Shown: positions 24,806-36,462, counted from the first letter of the stretch. The stretch is 64,000 bases of DNA from Panulirus ornatus (GCF_036320965.1 NC_092239.1:2690820-2754819); one strand, 5' to 3'. Program-made: numbers and translations. The notes: generated by a model not told the origin, from the sequence alone.

Positions 24806-24971
24806 GAGCCTACTTGCCTGCCCCAAGGGCGTGACGCCAACATTTCATTAAGCTAATGTTGGCATAATTAGATTAAGAGAAATTAATTAGAAAACAGACA
24901 CATCCTTCCTGCCTTAATCAAGAGTCAGTCAGTCAGCGGACCGACAGCAACAGTTCCATGGTTTTCTCTGG

Positions 24972-25163
24972 GTATTAATGACGGTACGACCCTTGAGCAC
25001 GACGTTACGACCATCGAGTTCGAAGATACGAACGACCCTTGAGGATGACGGTAGGAGCTTTGAGCACGACGTTAGGACTCCTGGGTATCACTGCCTTCCT
25101 TTACCCGATCCTTCTGGGTCAAGGCAAAGGTCGTGCCATCATACTCAAATGGTCGTAGTTAAG
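24972..25163 (+). repeat. Inverted-repeat element with both arms and core
   Basis: The left arm begins GACGGTACGACCCTTGAGCA and goes through five degenerate units to CTGGGTATCACTGCC. The core runs CCTTCCTTTACCCGATCC to CTGGGTCAAGGCAAAGGTCG. The right arm opens GTGCCATCATACTCAAATGG. Left GGGTATCA and right CATCATACTC pair around about 25108. Confidence 0.7.
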
Positions 25164-26689
25164 TAGTTCAATTCTGACCGCCACCCTACCGTTAGGATGT
25201 CCATGATAACTGTGGTTCATCTACTTTACTGACACTTTTACGTTTTCTGCGACAGGTTCTCTCTTATCCTAACAACCAATCCCGAGCTGCTGCGTTGACC
25301 AGTCTTCCTGTGTGTGGCCGCAGCCCGCACCACAACAGCCCTCCAAAACCCAAGCTGATCTGGTCAATATTTATCCCCGGCTTTCGTCCAGTGTTGCACG
25401 GGCTGATCCATCAAGCTGCTATTTTGCTGTTACTGATGAGAACAACACCAGGACCCCTGCTATACACAAGAGTATTTCTTCTTTAATGGTTCCACTGCCA
25501 TCCTTACCTTTCCACAATGTCATCCCATGGCTCTTCCACGACTATGACATCTGTAGACAAGTCATTTCGATCATCATGGACTCGTCGTGTTCAGGCCTTG
25601 TGTGTCTTCCTCTTAAGAAGAGTCATACTCCCCTCACCTTGTGGGTAGTGTTCTTCGTTTCCCCCAGTGTAATCCTACTGTTTCAACCAACATGTGAAGA
25701 TATACCACTCCGGGTGGTGGGCCTCAGTCCGGACGCTCTTCGTCCTTGACCAAGTACTCGAAAACGTACGACTCAGCGACCACACCACCTACAACCTGGA
25801 CACTGTGAGCCTTGATGGTCTACCAGTGCATCTCCCAACCCTGGTACCTGCACCAGTGTGAGGTTCTTCCCTGCCAGGTACTACACTCTTTCCAGGTTTC
25901 CGGGTCGCGCCGTCGCAGGAAGACCTGGCTACTGGTTCCTCATCGTCCTGTCGCACCTCTGATCAGGTCGAACCTAGCACTACTGTGTGTGTGACCTGAC
26001 CTGACCTGCCTGGATACTAGGGAGAGGCTAACCCGCTAGAGCAAATGTGACCACATACCACACACCCCTACCAAAGACCACCTCACACCTGAGACGCCGT
26101 GGCTGAGGGCCAAATGCCCGGCCGGCCAATATCTCCTCGTCCATTCCACACATTTCCGCATCAATATTCACACCTCCGCCGGGAACCTAAATCCCTCCCC
26201 CTCGCAGGCCATCCTCCCCCCCCTGGCAGACGCGACTGGCTCCCCAGACGCGCGCCGTCTCTCGCGTCCCTCTCCACCATTCACACTTTCATCTCGGCTT
26301 AAGCGACTGTTAATCTATTTCCAATATTTGCTCTACATGAAGGCGGAGCGTTAATGAGTCTCGCCTCCTCCCGCGGCCAGAACACTCCCACCCACCCTGA
26401 TCATACACACACACACACACACACTCCTCTCACATCCCTGCCTCTGCTCTTTTGTCTCTCACACACAAGTGCAACGCTGAGAACGCCTTCCCCTTGCGCA
26501 CACGTCTGAATGAATAGGTCCACCACAGCCCGCGGTGTGAGCCGCCGGAAGAGGCCCTCAAAGTGGAGCCCTCCCTCCCTGCTGGTCACTGATATCAACA
26601 GTCTAGTGAATCACACGTGAATATGGCCAGAGGACACAATTCACCTCTGGCCTGAGAAATAAGATCTTCATCTGGGGTCAGGACATGGA
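25164..26689. other. Unique DNA, no gene recognised
   Basis: One plus frame of 145 codons (25312-25749) has no domain or splice support. (CA)10 at 26405-26424. Confidence 0.5.
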
Positions 26690-26850
26690 AGCGTCTATCC
26701 CATAGTCTTCCCCTGCCTCCGTCCCTTCTACCACCACCTATCCCCTTATCCCACAGTCTTCCCCTTCCTCCGTCCCTTCTACCAGCACCTATTCCATGGT
26801 CCTTCTCTGCCTACGTCCCCTCTACCAGCGCCTATCCCACAGCCCCTCCC
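26690..26850 (+). repeat. Degenerate about 55-bp C/T-rich repeat
   Basis: TATCCCACAGTCTTCCCC, CTCCGTCCCTTCTACCAGCA recur three times with variation. Confidence 0.6.
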
Positions 26851-26989
26851 TAACTCTGTCCCCTCTCCCATTCCTTATCCCACGTACTTTCCCCCCGCCT
26901 ACCCATCCCATCCCCGGAATTAGCATGAAGGCGGCCACTATCCACTCGACGATGGGGTGGTTGCACAACGGCCAGAGCGCCACCAACCG

Positions 26990-27165
26990 CACACAGACAC
27001 ACCACCATCACCGCCACCACAATACATCTACCCATCACCAGTCTACCGGGACACCACCACCAACATCATCCACCACCGACAACAACAAACACCATCAATT
27101 TTCAAAGTACCACCACCACCACCACCACCAACAACAACAACAGCAGCAACAATAATAACAACAAC
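26990..27165 (+). repeat. CAC/CAA trinucleotide-rich low complexity
   Basis: CACCACCACCACCACCAACAACAAC and similar runs. The poly-H/poly-Q reading is low complexity without any splice or start support. Confidence 0.8.
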
Positions 27166-27333
27166 AAGTACTCACAGTTTACGCAGAGCGGCAAACGGCG
27201 TCAAGTTCCATCCTGTACATAAATAATCTCGCTGACAACACAATAATAACCTGAGGTTCCTGACGATATTACTGTATTATTCACTGTATCATCCGCTGTA
27301 TTATTCAGCCGGATATTGGCTGGCTCTACGCAG

Positions 27334-27336
<3 letters not shown>

Positions 27337-27401
<65 letters not shown>
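27337..27401. repeat. (AG)n
   Basis: (AG)32. Confidence 0.97.
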
Positions 27402-27407
<6 letters not shown>

Positions 27408-27530
27408 GGGGGGTTGTTCCACCAGCCTAGGCAGCGCGCTGTGAACTACTAACCCCCCCTTTCCCCAACTCTATCCAGAGCCGGAGATCCGAGTGGAGCT
27501 GGCTCTAAGCTCTCACCTTTACTACTGTGT

Positions 27531-27534
27531 ATGT

Positions 27535-27603
<69 letters not shown>
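27531..27603. repeat. (TG)n
   Basis: (TG)36 with one TTTG break. Confidence 0.97.
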
Positions 27604-27607
<4 letters not shown>

Positions 27608-27721
27608 CCTCTTCCGTATCCATCCCGAGACTGATTACCTGACTAAGGGATCAGATACCAGCAGTACCGACCCCCTACTCCCGTCTCATGTAAACATCAT
27701 CAATGGAGGTTTCAAGGTACC

Positions 27722-27722
<1 letters not shown>

Positions 27723-27781
<59 letters not shown>
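27723..27781. repeat. (CA)n
   Basis: (CA)29. With the (TG)n 120 bp upstream it forms an inverted pair. Confidence 0.97.
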
Positions 27782-27784
<3 letters not shown>

Positions 27785-27857
27785 GGGAATGCAGTCATTA
27801 ACACGTAGGGAACTCATTCTATGTACTTACAACTGTTGTGACATGGTATTAACCCCC

Positions 27858-28515
27858 TGAGCACGACAGTATGAGCCCTGAGCACGACAGTATGATCCCT
27901 GAGCACGACAGTATGAGCCCTGAGCACGACAGTATGATCCCTGAGCACGACAGTATGAGCCCTGAGCACGACAGTATGATCCCTGAGCACGACAGTATGA
28001 TCCCTGAGCACGACAGTATGATCCCTGAGCACGACAGTATGAGCCCTGAGCACGACAGTATGATCCCTGAGCACGACAGTATGATCCCTGAGCACGACAG
28101 TATGATCCCTGAGCACGACAGTATGATCCCTGAGCACGACAGTATGATCCCTGAGCACGACAGTATGATCCCTGAGCACGACAGTATGATCCCTGAGCAC
28201 GACAGTATGATCCCTGAGCACGACAGTATGATCCCTGAGCACGACAGTATGATCCCTGAGCACGACAGTATGATCCCTGAGCACGACAGTATGATCCCTG
28301 AGCACGACAGTATGAGCCCTGAGCACGACAGTATGAGCCCTGAGCACGACAGTATGAGCCCTGAGCACGACAGTATGATCCCTGAGCACGACAGTATGAT
28401 CCCTGAGCACGACAGTATGATCCCTGAGCACGACAGTATGAGCCCTGAGCACGACAGTATGATCCCTGAGCACGACAGTATGAGCCCTGAGCACGACAGT
28501 ATGAGCCCTGAGCAC
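27858..28515 (+). repeat. 31-unit homogeneous array of a 21-bp repeat
   Basis: Units of GAGCACGACAGTATGAKCCCT (K = G or T) repeat 31 times with almost no other change. Two subtypes differ at one base, and their order is not random: long runs of the T subtype in the middle and a mixture at both ends. Because 21 is a multiple of three and the unit lacks stops, several frames are open on both strands for more than 230 codons; I treat none as a gene. The last unit passes into a degenerate arm and an AGGTCA-type core, so the array looks like an expanded left arm of the inverted-repeat family. Confidence 0.95.
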
Positions 28516-28665
28516 GAAGGTACATATGTACGATCCTTGAACACGACAATACTATCATTATCATTACCCACGAGGGTATGACCCTTTGGTTATGATGACC
28601 TGATCTCTGACCTATAACCCTTTACATATCAGGTTAAAGGTCAGGCTCATCAAACCCAGGGTTGG
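28516..28665 (+). repeat. Core and arm end of the inverted-repeat element
   Basis: ACGATCCTTGAACACGACAA ends the arm; then GTATGACCCTTTGGTTATGA, GACCTGATCTCTGACCT and AGGTTAAAGGTCA (28631-28643, DR1-like). The right arm is not preserved. Confidence 0.7.
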
Positions 28666-29139
28666 GCACTGTCATGCCCCGGGAGCACACCAGTTGCTCC
28701 CACAAAAGCCCCAGCGATGTATGCAGATGCCGGCTACAACTTGACACTCCTCCAACACGGAACGCGAGTCACGTCCGCTCCACACGCCGGACACACGAAT
28801 GGATCATATCCGTGTCCGGGAGGTGTGTGTGTGTCTGCTGGCCGTTCGTACGTACACATGCCAACATCTTCCTCCACAAACTACCACACACGGACGGACC
28901 ACTGACAGACCCAGTGGATAGCCCCTCACACTCCCTGAAACCGTGACGACGCACTCGCCTCCCAGGAAAACTCCTGGGATTATGTAGGATTTCCGCGGTT
29001 TGTATCGTGAGCGGAGGCAAGATATATGGCCCCTCCTGCAGCAGTAGGTGCTGCAGCCATGCCACGCCAGCCACCTCACTAACCGCTCCCTTATACTTTA
29101 TGACGACGTGATCCGGGAGCCAATATCACTCCAGACCCG

Positions 29140-29410
29140 CAGAACGACCTTTCGAACGATTCCAGACCCAATCATCGACCCTCAGCACGACTCCAGACCC
29201 GCCTTACGACCTTCAGCACGACTCCAAACCCACCTTACGACCTTCAGCACGACTACAGACCCACCCTACGACCTTCAGCATGACTCCAGACCCGCCTTAC
29301 GACCTTCAGCACGACTCTAGACCCGCCTTACGGCCTTCAGCACGACACCAGACCCACCCTACGACCTTCAACACGACTCCAGACCCACCCTACGACCTTC
29401 AACGTTATGG
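29140..29410 (+). repeat. 30-bp minisatellite related to the arm units
   Basis: About eight units of GACTCCAGACCCRCCYTACG plus ACCTTCAGCA (period 30). The half TACGACCTTCAGCACGACT resembles the 21-bp arm unit, so it may be an arm that captured extra sequence. The frames are open only because 30 is a multiple of three. Confidence 0.8.
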
Positions 29411-30130
29411 GGCAGGCTTTACATACTGTACACCCCCGGCTCACACGTTCGGCCAGTACTAGCGAAGCACACTAGTCGATAACCGGATCAATGTAGCAGA
29501 GCAGTACTAGCGGTAGTAGTAGTAGTAGTAGAGTGGTTACGACATCTACCCACGTGACCAGTCTCGCTCGTTGGTGTGAGGACAGTGGTCCTCGCATGCT
29601 CTGGTAAGACCTCTACCCAACAGCTTATGACAAGAGGTCAAGCTGTAGAGAGGGAGGGAGGGATGGCCTCAGGCACCATGGTAAGGTGTGTGGAGGAAGG
29701 AACACGTAAACCCTACGATATACAACACATAACACAACACCCATAACTTATGTCACGATCTACCAAATATCAATAACTATAGCAGGCATCTGCTGGGTGT
29801 TGCGCAGCAGCAGCATGGCGACAGAAACTACGGTCGTGCATTCATAACAAAACTTCATCTTCGAGATGTAGAAGAACGGTTCAGGGGCAGCGGGCCTTCG
29901 GAACGCCCGCCCGCCACCAAGTAAGAACCACACGTAGGCGTCAACCAGTTCTAACAAGAGTCGCTGTACGTGTCATCCAGCTCACACAACAGGATGCACA
30001 ACAGTCCGCCGCTGCTCTGGCAACACCTCCAAACAGGAGGGGGGTCTTCCGTTGCCGGCCAGGATGATGATGTAGTCATGATATGACATTAGTGATACAT
30101 CAAGAGCTACTAAAGTCAGCGGTGAGCCTC

Positions 30131-30189
<59 letters not shown>

Positions 30190-31454
30190 CATCAGGCAGT
30201 ATTGAGTGAGTCGGGTCGGCAGGTGGCCATCAGCTGGCTGGGTCTGGTGCAACAGCTAGGATGAACCTAGCCATCCTCCAACCCCCCCAAGCAGGACGGT
30301 GCGTCTAACGATTCGCCAGCTCTCAGTCTGGCACCTTTACAATGCAATGATTCTGATTTTTTTTTCCTTTGGTCTTAACATTGGCGAGTATATTCTGCAC
30401 TCCCACCCATCCTGTGGGCGAGGAGGTGCGCAAAAGAGGATACAGAGTGGGCACAAAAGGTCCAGGAACTGGGCCTCGGTGATTGAATTACTGCCCGTTT
30501 TCTGGTGTGCCATCGCTGGCACAGGTCTGGTCTCTCTCTGCGAGTGTATTGGTGCATTTAGATGGATGTGTGTGTGTGTTGTGTATGATGTGTGTCTTGT
30601 GTATGTGTGTTGTGTTGTGTATGATGTGTGTGTGTGTGTTGTGTTGTGTATGACGTGTGTGCCAAGAGGAATTCAATTTCTTGTGTTGCAAGACTGTTGA
30701 AGTGTGACCCTGCAATTACCGGCTGGGGTTATTGATGCAGCAGTGGAGGGTGTTGATGGCTAACCCCCCCTCCGCTTTACTAACTCCTGGCTGGTCATTT
30801 TAAAGACGATGCCTCTCTAAGGTCAGTAGTTAACGAGTGGAGCTGGCCACTCACTCTCCTGATGCCTCGTATTTCTCAGATCCCCCCCCCCCTACCTTCC
30901 CCCACCGACCTCTTGGCCACTGGATATTTTCTTATCGTACCGGGGGGGGGGGGGTCCACTTCTCGGGGCCATATCATTTGGATGAGGGATGTGCTGGAGG
31001 TCGGGCAGTAAGCTGACGGCAGCCACCCGACCCTAAGGTAAGCTTGAGTGAGACCCTCTGGGGCTACACAGGTGGACTGGCGCCTCCCTCACCTCGAGCT
31101 CTCACACCAACATCATCAAGTCTTGAGGCAACCTAGTGGCAGGGTGGAGACCTCGGCGCTAAAGTACCCTCTCCATACAATAGTTTACTCCTTCAGTACA
31201 ACAATTTACCGCCTTCTTCATAAGGTTGACTATACTAAGTAATCTTTGTTAGCGGGAGAGTACACATTTGCCCCAGGTGTTCATAAAAAGGTGAGGTGAA
31301 CTATACAGAGAGTTATCGTAGTGTTTGAATGCTTGACACACGTCAGCAACAACATTCATCATGAGAACAAAGCTTCTTGACTCTGTTTATCTTTCCCTGC
31401 GGCTTTACATCCGGTAGAGGGAGTACAGAGGTTTGTGCCAGTGTCCCCAGCAAG
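29411..31454. other. Unique DNA, no gene recognised
   Basis: Contains one (TG)n, a TG-rich stretch at 30570-30660 and short poly(C)/poly(G) runs at about 30885 and 30941. Confidence 0.5.
30133..30186. repeat. (TG)n
   Basis: (TG)27. Confidence 0.97.
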
Positions 31455-31532
31455 TGCATTGTGCACCCCCATGTGTATTGTGCACCCCCATGTGCATTGT
31501 TGTGCACCCCCATGTGCATTGTGCACCCCCAT
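31455..31532 (+). repeat. About 20-bp repeat GTGCATTGTGCACCCCCAT
   Basis: Four copies. Each holds the palindrome GTGCAC. Confidence 0.75.
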
Positions 31533-31694
31533 GCTCATCCTGCGAGCGGTAGCGCAAAAAGGATGACAAGGGTCACAAAAGTCAGACCCCAGTGGGTCGA
31601 TAAGACATAAGATGTTACAATTCGTATTTTAGTACATACATTACATAGCTTCATAAGGTAAGTGTGTGTGTGTGGGGTGTGGCAACCTTCCCCC

Positions 31695-31697
<3 letters not shown>

Positions 31698-31725
<28 letters not shown>
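31698..31725. repeat. (CA)n
   Basis: (CA)14. Confidence 0.92.
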
Positions 31726-31729
<4 letters not shown>

Positions 31730-31876
31730 ACGTCCCCATTGTGTGACCACAGAGCGGGACACTGACTGACGAGAGCCCAGGTCGTGCATGATGGAGGCTG
31801 ACGGTTCCTGTTGGTGTGATGTAAACGTGTACTTCCTAATTTCTTTCTGAAGTATGATTTTTCTTTTTTATTTCAG

Positions 31877-31933
31877 TGACTTGACATCAGGAGGGAAGGA
31901 ATGACCAAGACGGAAGAGAAAATCCTGGATGCA
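31877..31933 (+). CDS. Candidate first coding exon (unidentified)
   Basis: A long pyrimidine tract TTTTTCTTTTTTATTTCAG ends at 31876, and a donor-like GCA|GTAAGG begins at 31934. All three frames have stops near the acceptor, so only a start inside the exon is possible: ATG at 31901 reads MTKTEEKILDA up to the donor. No partner exon is recognised; it could be chance. Without splicing the frame would run 102 codons into repetitive VVQVAQ. Confidence 0.2.
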
Positions 31934-32294
31934 GTAAGGACATATCTCCATATTGCACCTCCAGCCTCCCCCCCTTGCGTTTCCCTGAGGCCTGTTCCCA
32001 ACACAACTTACGTCCAGGTGGTACAGGTGGCACAGGTGGTACAGGTGGCACCGGCCGCTCGGATGATAACAGACAGGTGGGCCACTCTTCCCGTGACCCA
32101 CAATACTAGTGAAATACGCTACTGTGACGTAGTGTCTTCCCCTCACTCCAAGTGGTCTGCTCCATCACCCTTCCCCCGACACATGCTACTGGATTCACTG
32201 CATAATTAAATATTTTTTTCAGTATCATCTCTACTTCCCATCACATATGCCGTGCCGCGGGCGAGATGCTCCTGGCACTCCACACGAACCTGAG

Positions 32295-32299
32295 TGTGT

Positions 32300-32369
<70 letters not shown>
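32295..32369. repeat. (TG)n
   Basis: (TG)36. Confidence 0.97.
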
Positions 32370-32371
<2 letters not shown>

Positions 32372-32526
32372 GCTGATATAGATACGGGGATTAGTGCATT
32401 GCAGATGATCACATCATCGAGTTTCAAGGGCTAGTGGTGAGGGCCAGGTTGAGGAGAAGAGATAAGAAAAAGGGGGAAAAATGGAGGGAACATGTGGTCA
32501 AGTGGGTGCGTGAGAGCACTTTGTAC

Positions 32527-32600
32527 GTTCCTTGTATCACAAGCAGTTGGATTCGAACCCTTAAGTTAACTTGCTGATGGTTACGACACGGGGGTACAGT
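32527..32600 (-). mobile_element. tRNA-like SINE remnant
   Basis: Perfect B box GGGTTCGAATCC in reverse complement (+ 32549-32560), preceded by TCGTAACCATCAGCAAG. There is no recognisable tail, and the limits are approximate. Confidence 0.4.
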
Positions 32601-32766
32601 GAGTGGCTTACCCTCAGGATCGACCCTGAAGTATCACACACCCGTAGGGTCATCCCTTCATCCTCAAGGGCCGACGGCAGGGGACAACAGCGAACTCAAG
32701 TCAGCCATTTCGCTCACAGCTACTGACCCAACTACTATCGCAAACCAACGTCATTATCAGACCAAA

Positions 32767-32768
<2 letters not shown>

Positions 32769-32854
<86 letters not shown>
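32769..32854. repeat. (AG)n
   Basis: (AG)43, the longest AG tract here. Confidence 0.97.
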
Positions 32855-32858
<4 letters not shown>

Positions 32859-33155
32859 AAGGCCATACAGCGACGGATGTTAATGAGGCAATATATATTC
32901 CATCTCGAAATGCAGGAGGACAGCGTTAGGTCAGAGCTGAAGAAGCTTCCACGACACGCTGGGACGCGGGAGGGCTGGCCACCACGACTGCCAACTGTGT
33001 CATCATCCTCTGGTGGTGGGGGACGTGACACCCCTCCTTCGCTGGAAGCTTCGTTGGGGTATGATGACATCAAGACCCCAAGGGCAAGGAGGGGCGTGTG
33101 GGGTGTCCACAGACAACTCAAAAAACTCAGTTTATCTTCATGTGTCTGCTCACAG

Positions 33156-33217
33156 GATCAACACGGCCTCCGGCTTCCTTCAGTAAACCATCCAGGCGGC
33201 ACTTTTTCCGTAAACTG
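33156..33217 (+). CDS. Candidate internal exon (unidentified)
   Basis: Acceptor TTTATCTTCATGTGTCTGCTCACAG is strong; donor CTG|GTAAAGT is fair. Of the three frames two are open over the 62 bp (one reads TRPPASFSKPSRRHFFRKL). No family is recognised, and the length is small enough for chance. Confidence 0.2.
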
Positions 33218-33497
33218 GTAAAGTATGTCATAATGATCACACTGGTCAGAGGCGCCACACTACACGGTGTGTTCAAACTGTTGGGTGAACAGAGAGGGGT
33301 GACTTCCCTGGCTGTGTACCTACACCACCACCAGGTGGCCCTGGGCATAAAGGTTTCAGGAGGTATGTAAGAGCCAACACTACTACGTCAACAGCGTATC
33401 ATTCCGCCCGCTACACCGATCACTCCTGGCGCCCGGCCAGGCTAGCTAATTCTATCACCTGCTCTAATGTGTGTGTGTGTGTGTGTGGGGGGGGGGG

Positions 33498-33700
33498 CTT
33501 CTAAGACCCACCTGCTCTAGTGTGGGGTCTCTCCCTCAACCCACCTGCTCTAGTGTGGGGTCTCTCCCTCAACCCACCTGCTCTAGTGTGGGGTCTCTCC
33601 CTCAACCCACCTGCTCTAGTGTATGGGGGAGTCTCCCCAACCCGCCTGCTATACTGTGTAGCGCCTCGCCTCCCCCGATCCACCTGCTCTAGTGTGAGGT
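33498..33700 (+). repeat. 33-bp minisatellite
   Basis: CCACCTGCTCTAGTGTGGGG plus TCTCTCCCTCAAC, four good and two decayed copies. Confidence 0.85.
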
Positions 33701-34424
33701 CTCGTCTCCACATACCCCTAAGATCATTTGTTTACCCACACTAGTCACAAATACCCTCCACATACCACAATGAACCTCACACACTTACCGCCAACTTTAC
33801 TCACAAAACACCTGGCAACATCTCGTCTTACACCTCCACTTTGCAGTGTGGCCAGACACTCCTTAGGGAGTGGTCATGTCTACCGACGAAACCTCTCCAG
33901 GTAATACGGATCCACCGACACACACAGTCTATCCACACGGAGTAGACGGCATCCCTAAACATACGTACTAGAACACTAGACATACTACACCTTTTTTAGC
34001 TTCTTAAGAAGGTACAACAGGTCCCACGGTGGTGTTGTAGAGGGTGATGGAAATGTGGCTGGTCATTCAGAGCGGGTACAGGAGTTAGGAGAGAGGATGC
34101 ACCCTGGGCTACACTCTGGCTGCCATGGACGAGACTGGCACTGCAAGTGGCCATCACCAGCAGGTGCCTCCTTGTGCTATGTGCTCAGGACACCCGGCAA
34201 GAGGGACCACTGTGTGTGTATGTGTGTGATTACTTGTTCTTGGCACTATACGTGGAAGGGGGGCGGTGGTCTACTACGCTCGTGGGGGGCGCCATCTCTT
34301 GAGCCTTAGCCCTACTACAACCTATGAGTATCGCCTCCCATGGTTGCCCTCCGCCCCCAGTGACTCCCTCCTTGTGTGCACATTTCTTCACCTGCTTCAG
34401 TCCTCCCTCCTGGCGACATAGCTG
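33701..34424. other. No gene recognised
   Basis: Unique sequence; nothing beyond short frames. Confidence 0.55.
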
Positions 34425-34965
34425 CGTCAAACCTGGGGGAGGGGGGAGTAAAAGTGGGGTAGGGGGTAGTTGTGGTGGTGGGGGGGGATTAGTGGCAGGG
34501 CGGGGCAGTAGTGACAAGGCGAACGGTAGTGGCGCAGAAGGGTAGTAGGGACGGGGATGGGCGGAGTCAGCAGTTAGGGGGCGGGGCAGTAGTGGCCGAG
34601 CGGGGTAGTGGCGGGGCAGTAGTGGCCGAGCGGGGTAGTGGCGGGGCACTAGTGACAGGATGGGGTGGGGTGGCAATAGCGGGACGAGGTGGGGTGGGCG
34701 GGACAGTGGTGACGGAGGCGGGAAGTGGTCACAGCGGCTCTAGTGCGTCACAGGTGGGAGGGGCACTAGAGGCGGGACGGGGCTGTAGTGACGGGGGGGC
34801 GGGGCAGTGCTGCTGTAGTGACGAGGGGGCGGGGCAGTGCTGCTGTAGTGACGGGGGGGGCGGGGCAGTAGTAACGGGGTGGGGAGGAGTCACAGCCGGG
34901 CTAGTGCGTCACAGCTGGAGGGGGGAGGGGGGGAGGGGGGGGGTAGCGGGGTGAGGGTGAGGGGA
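34425..34965 (+). repeat. G-rich minisatellite with many G runs
   Basis: GGGGCGGGGCAGTAGTGACGG-type units of about 30 bp. Nearly every unit has three or more runs of 3-8 G. The coding look (GGGAVVAERGS) is repeat-derived. Confidence 0.85.
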
Positions 34966-35013
34966 AGGGCTTACGCGCAGGAAATCCTCTTATGACGTCA
35001 ACCGGCATGAGGC

Positions 35014-35018
<5 letters not shown>

Positions 35019-35066
<48 letters not shown>
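35019..35066. repeat. (AG)n
   Basis: (AG)24. Confidence 0.97.
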
Positions 35067-35068
<2 letters not shown>

Positions 35069-35636
35069 TACCTACCCACCAGGTAAAACGAGCAGTGGTC
35101 ATGAGGGAGGGGGGGAGGGGGTTGCTGGTAACGTGCATGTCCGACAATACTGTTGTTGGTCGCCTCAGCGCCGCCGGCGCACGCACGCACGCACGCACGC
35201 GCACACACTGCCCACTAGTACGACCGTCGTGAGCTGGCGTAACCCACACCTCCTCCTCCTCCTCCTCCTCCTCCACCACCAGGCTGGTGCTCAGGGCTTC
35301 ACGACCCGGCCCTTCCTTCCTTTCCGCTTCTCACTGCCTCCAGCAAAGCCGTGATCAAGTCTCGAGATCTTTCTTGACAGCAGGATCTCCAACAATCCTC
35401 CAGAAATTCTCCTCCACCTCAAGTCATGCGTATATCATATCTTGGTTACCTTCTTCTTTCTGGTCTGTACTGTTCAAGATCTCTCTCAGTACTTGATGAC
35501 CGTGTTCCACACTCCCTCACCCTTGGAAAGCAAGCAACTCTGTATTTACTTCCAGCCTCTTGAACTCAGCTTGACCTAACCACAACAGTATTAATAGAGC
35601 TACTCCTTATATATACACACTGGGCATTTCCATCAT

Positions 35637-35640
<4 letters not shown>

Positions 35641-35707
<67 letters not shown>
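35641..35707. repeat. (CT)n
   Basis: (CT)33. Confidence 0.97.
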
Positions 35708-35710
<3 letters not shown>

Positions 35711-35803
35711 AGGGAAAGTGTAGGGGATGGGAAAGAAAGTTGCATTCATCTGCTTTGCACGTGACGCCTGGGTAAGTGGGTGACAGAGGATCAGATGAAG
35801 GCG

Positions 35804-35825
35804 ACACACACACACACACACACAC
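35804..35825. repeat. (CA)n
   Basis: (CA)11. Confidence 0.9.
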
Positions 35826-36055
35826 GGTGCGGGATGACAGCAGTGGTGTACGCAGGTGATGAGGTGGAGAGGTTGGTGTGGACGGTGAGTTATGTGAGGC
35901 ATGGAATGGCTCACAGTGTGAGGACGACGCCTCACGAGGGCAGGGCAGAGCAGACACACACAGCCTCAGTGTCAGGAGGAGAATATGTCAGTCAGGTCAT
36001 CATGAATGACGGGCGGGGATTCCAGGACACGAGATGACCTCCCACACCTTCTGTT

Positions 36056-36208
36056 GTGCCAGCTGGTGATGGGAGTATCCCAGGTTGTACTGGGTGGTGA
36101 TGGGAGTATCCCAGGTTGTGCCAGCTGGTGATGGGAGTATCCCAGGTTGTACTGGGTGGTGATGGGAGTATCCTAGGTTGTGCCAGCTGGTGATGGGAGT
36201 ATCCTAGG
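36056..36208 (+). repeat. 31-bp repeat array, direct copy
   Basis: Five units of TGGTGATGGGAGTATCCCAG plus GTTGTGCCAGC. Two subtypes, GTGCCAGCTGG and GTACTGGGTGG, alternate, so there is a 62-bp higher-order unit. Confidence 0.9.
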
Positions 36209-36388
36209 CCTACACCCTCCCCCCCCCCCCCAGCATCTCGACCTGGCCGTAGGCTAACCCTCTCATATTCCCCGCGCCCCCTCCCCCTCCCCCAGCCTGA
36301 CCGTAGCCACTGACGAAGAGAATCATTTTGAGACGATTGCCACACAGAGTCGGTCATGGAGCGGCGTGATGAATGTGATATAACTCAG

Positions 36389-36390
<2 letters not shown>

Positions 36391-36460
<70 letters not shown>
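36391..36460. repeat. (AG)n
   Basis: (AG)35, in the spacer of the inverted 31-bp arrays. Confidence 0.97.

Positions 36461-36462
<2 letters not shown>

Noticed and set aside
25312..25749. 145-codon plus frame
   Set aside because: No domain, no splice signals of quality, no codon-periodic pattern that I can see.
26796..27226. Histidine/glutamine-rich protein
   Set aside because: CAC/CAA trinucleotide low complexity without splice or start evidence.
27858..28515. CRISPR-like regular array
   Set aside because: Units are contiguous without unique spacers, and the DNA is eukaryotic. The same applies to the 28-bp and 31-bp arrays.
27814..28581. Open frames of more than 230 codons on both strands
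   Set aside because: Produced by a 21-bp tandem unit without stops; several frames on both strands are open and the peptides are seven-residue repeats. No start, splice or homology support.
30299..30715. Frames around ILHSHPSCGRGGAQKRIQSG suspected as a transposase piece
   Set aside because: No catalytic motif, and frames on both strands look equally good; nothing to support a family.
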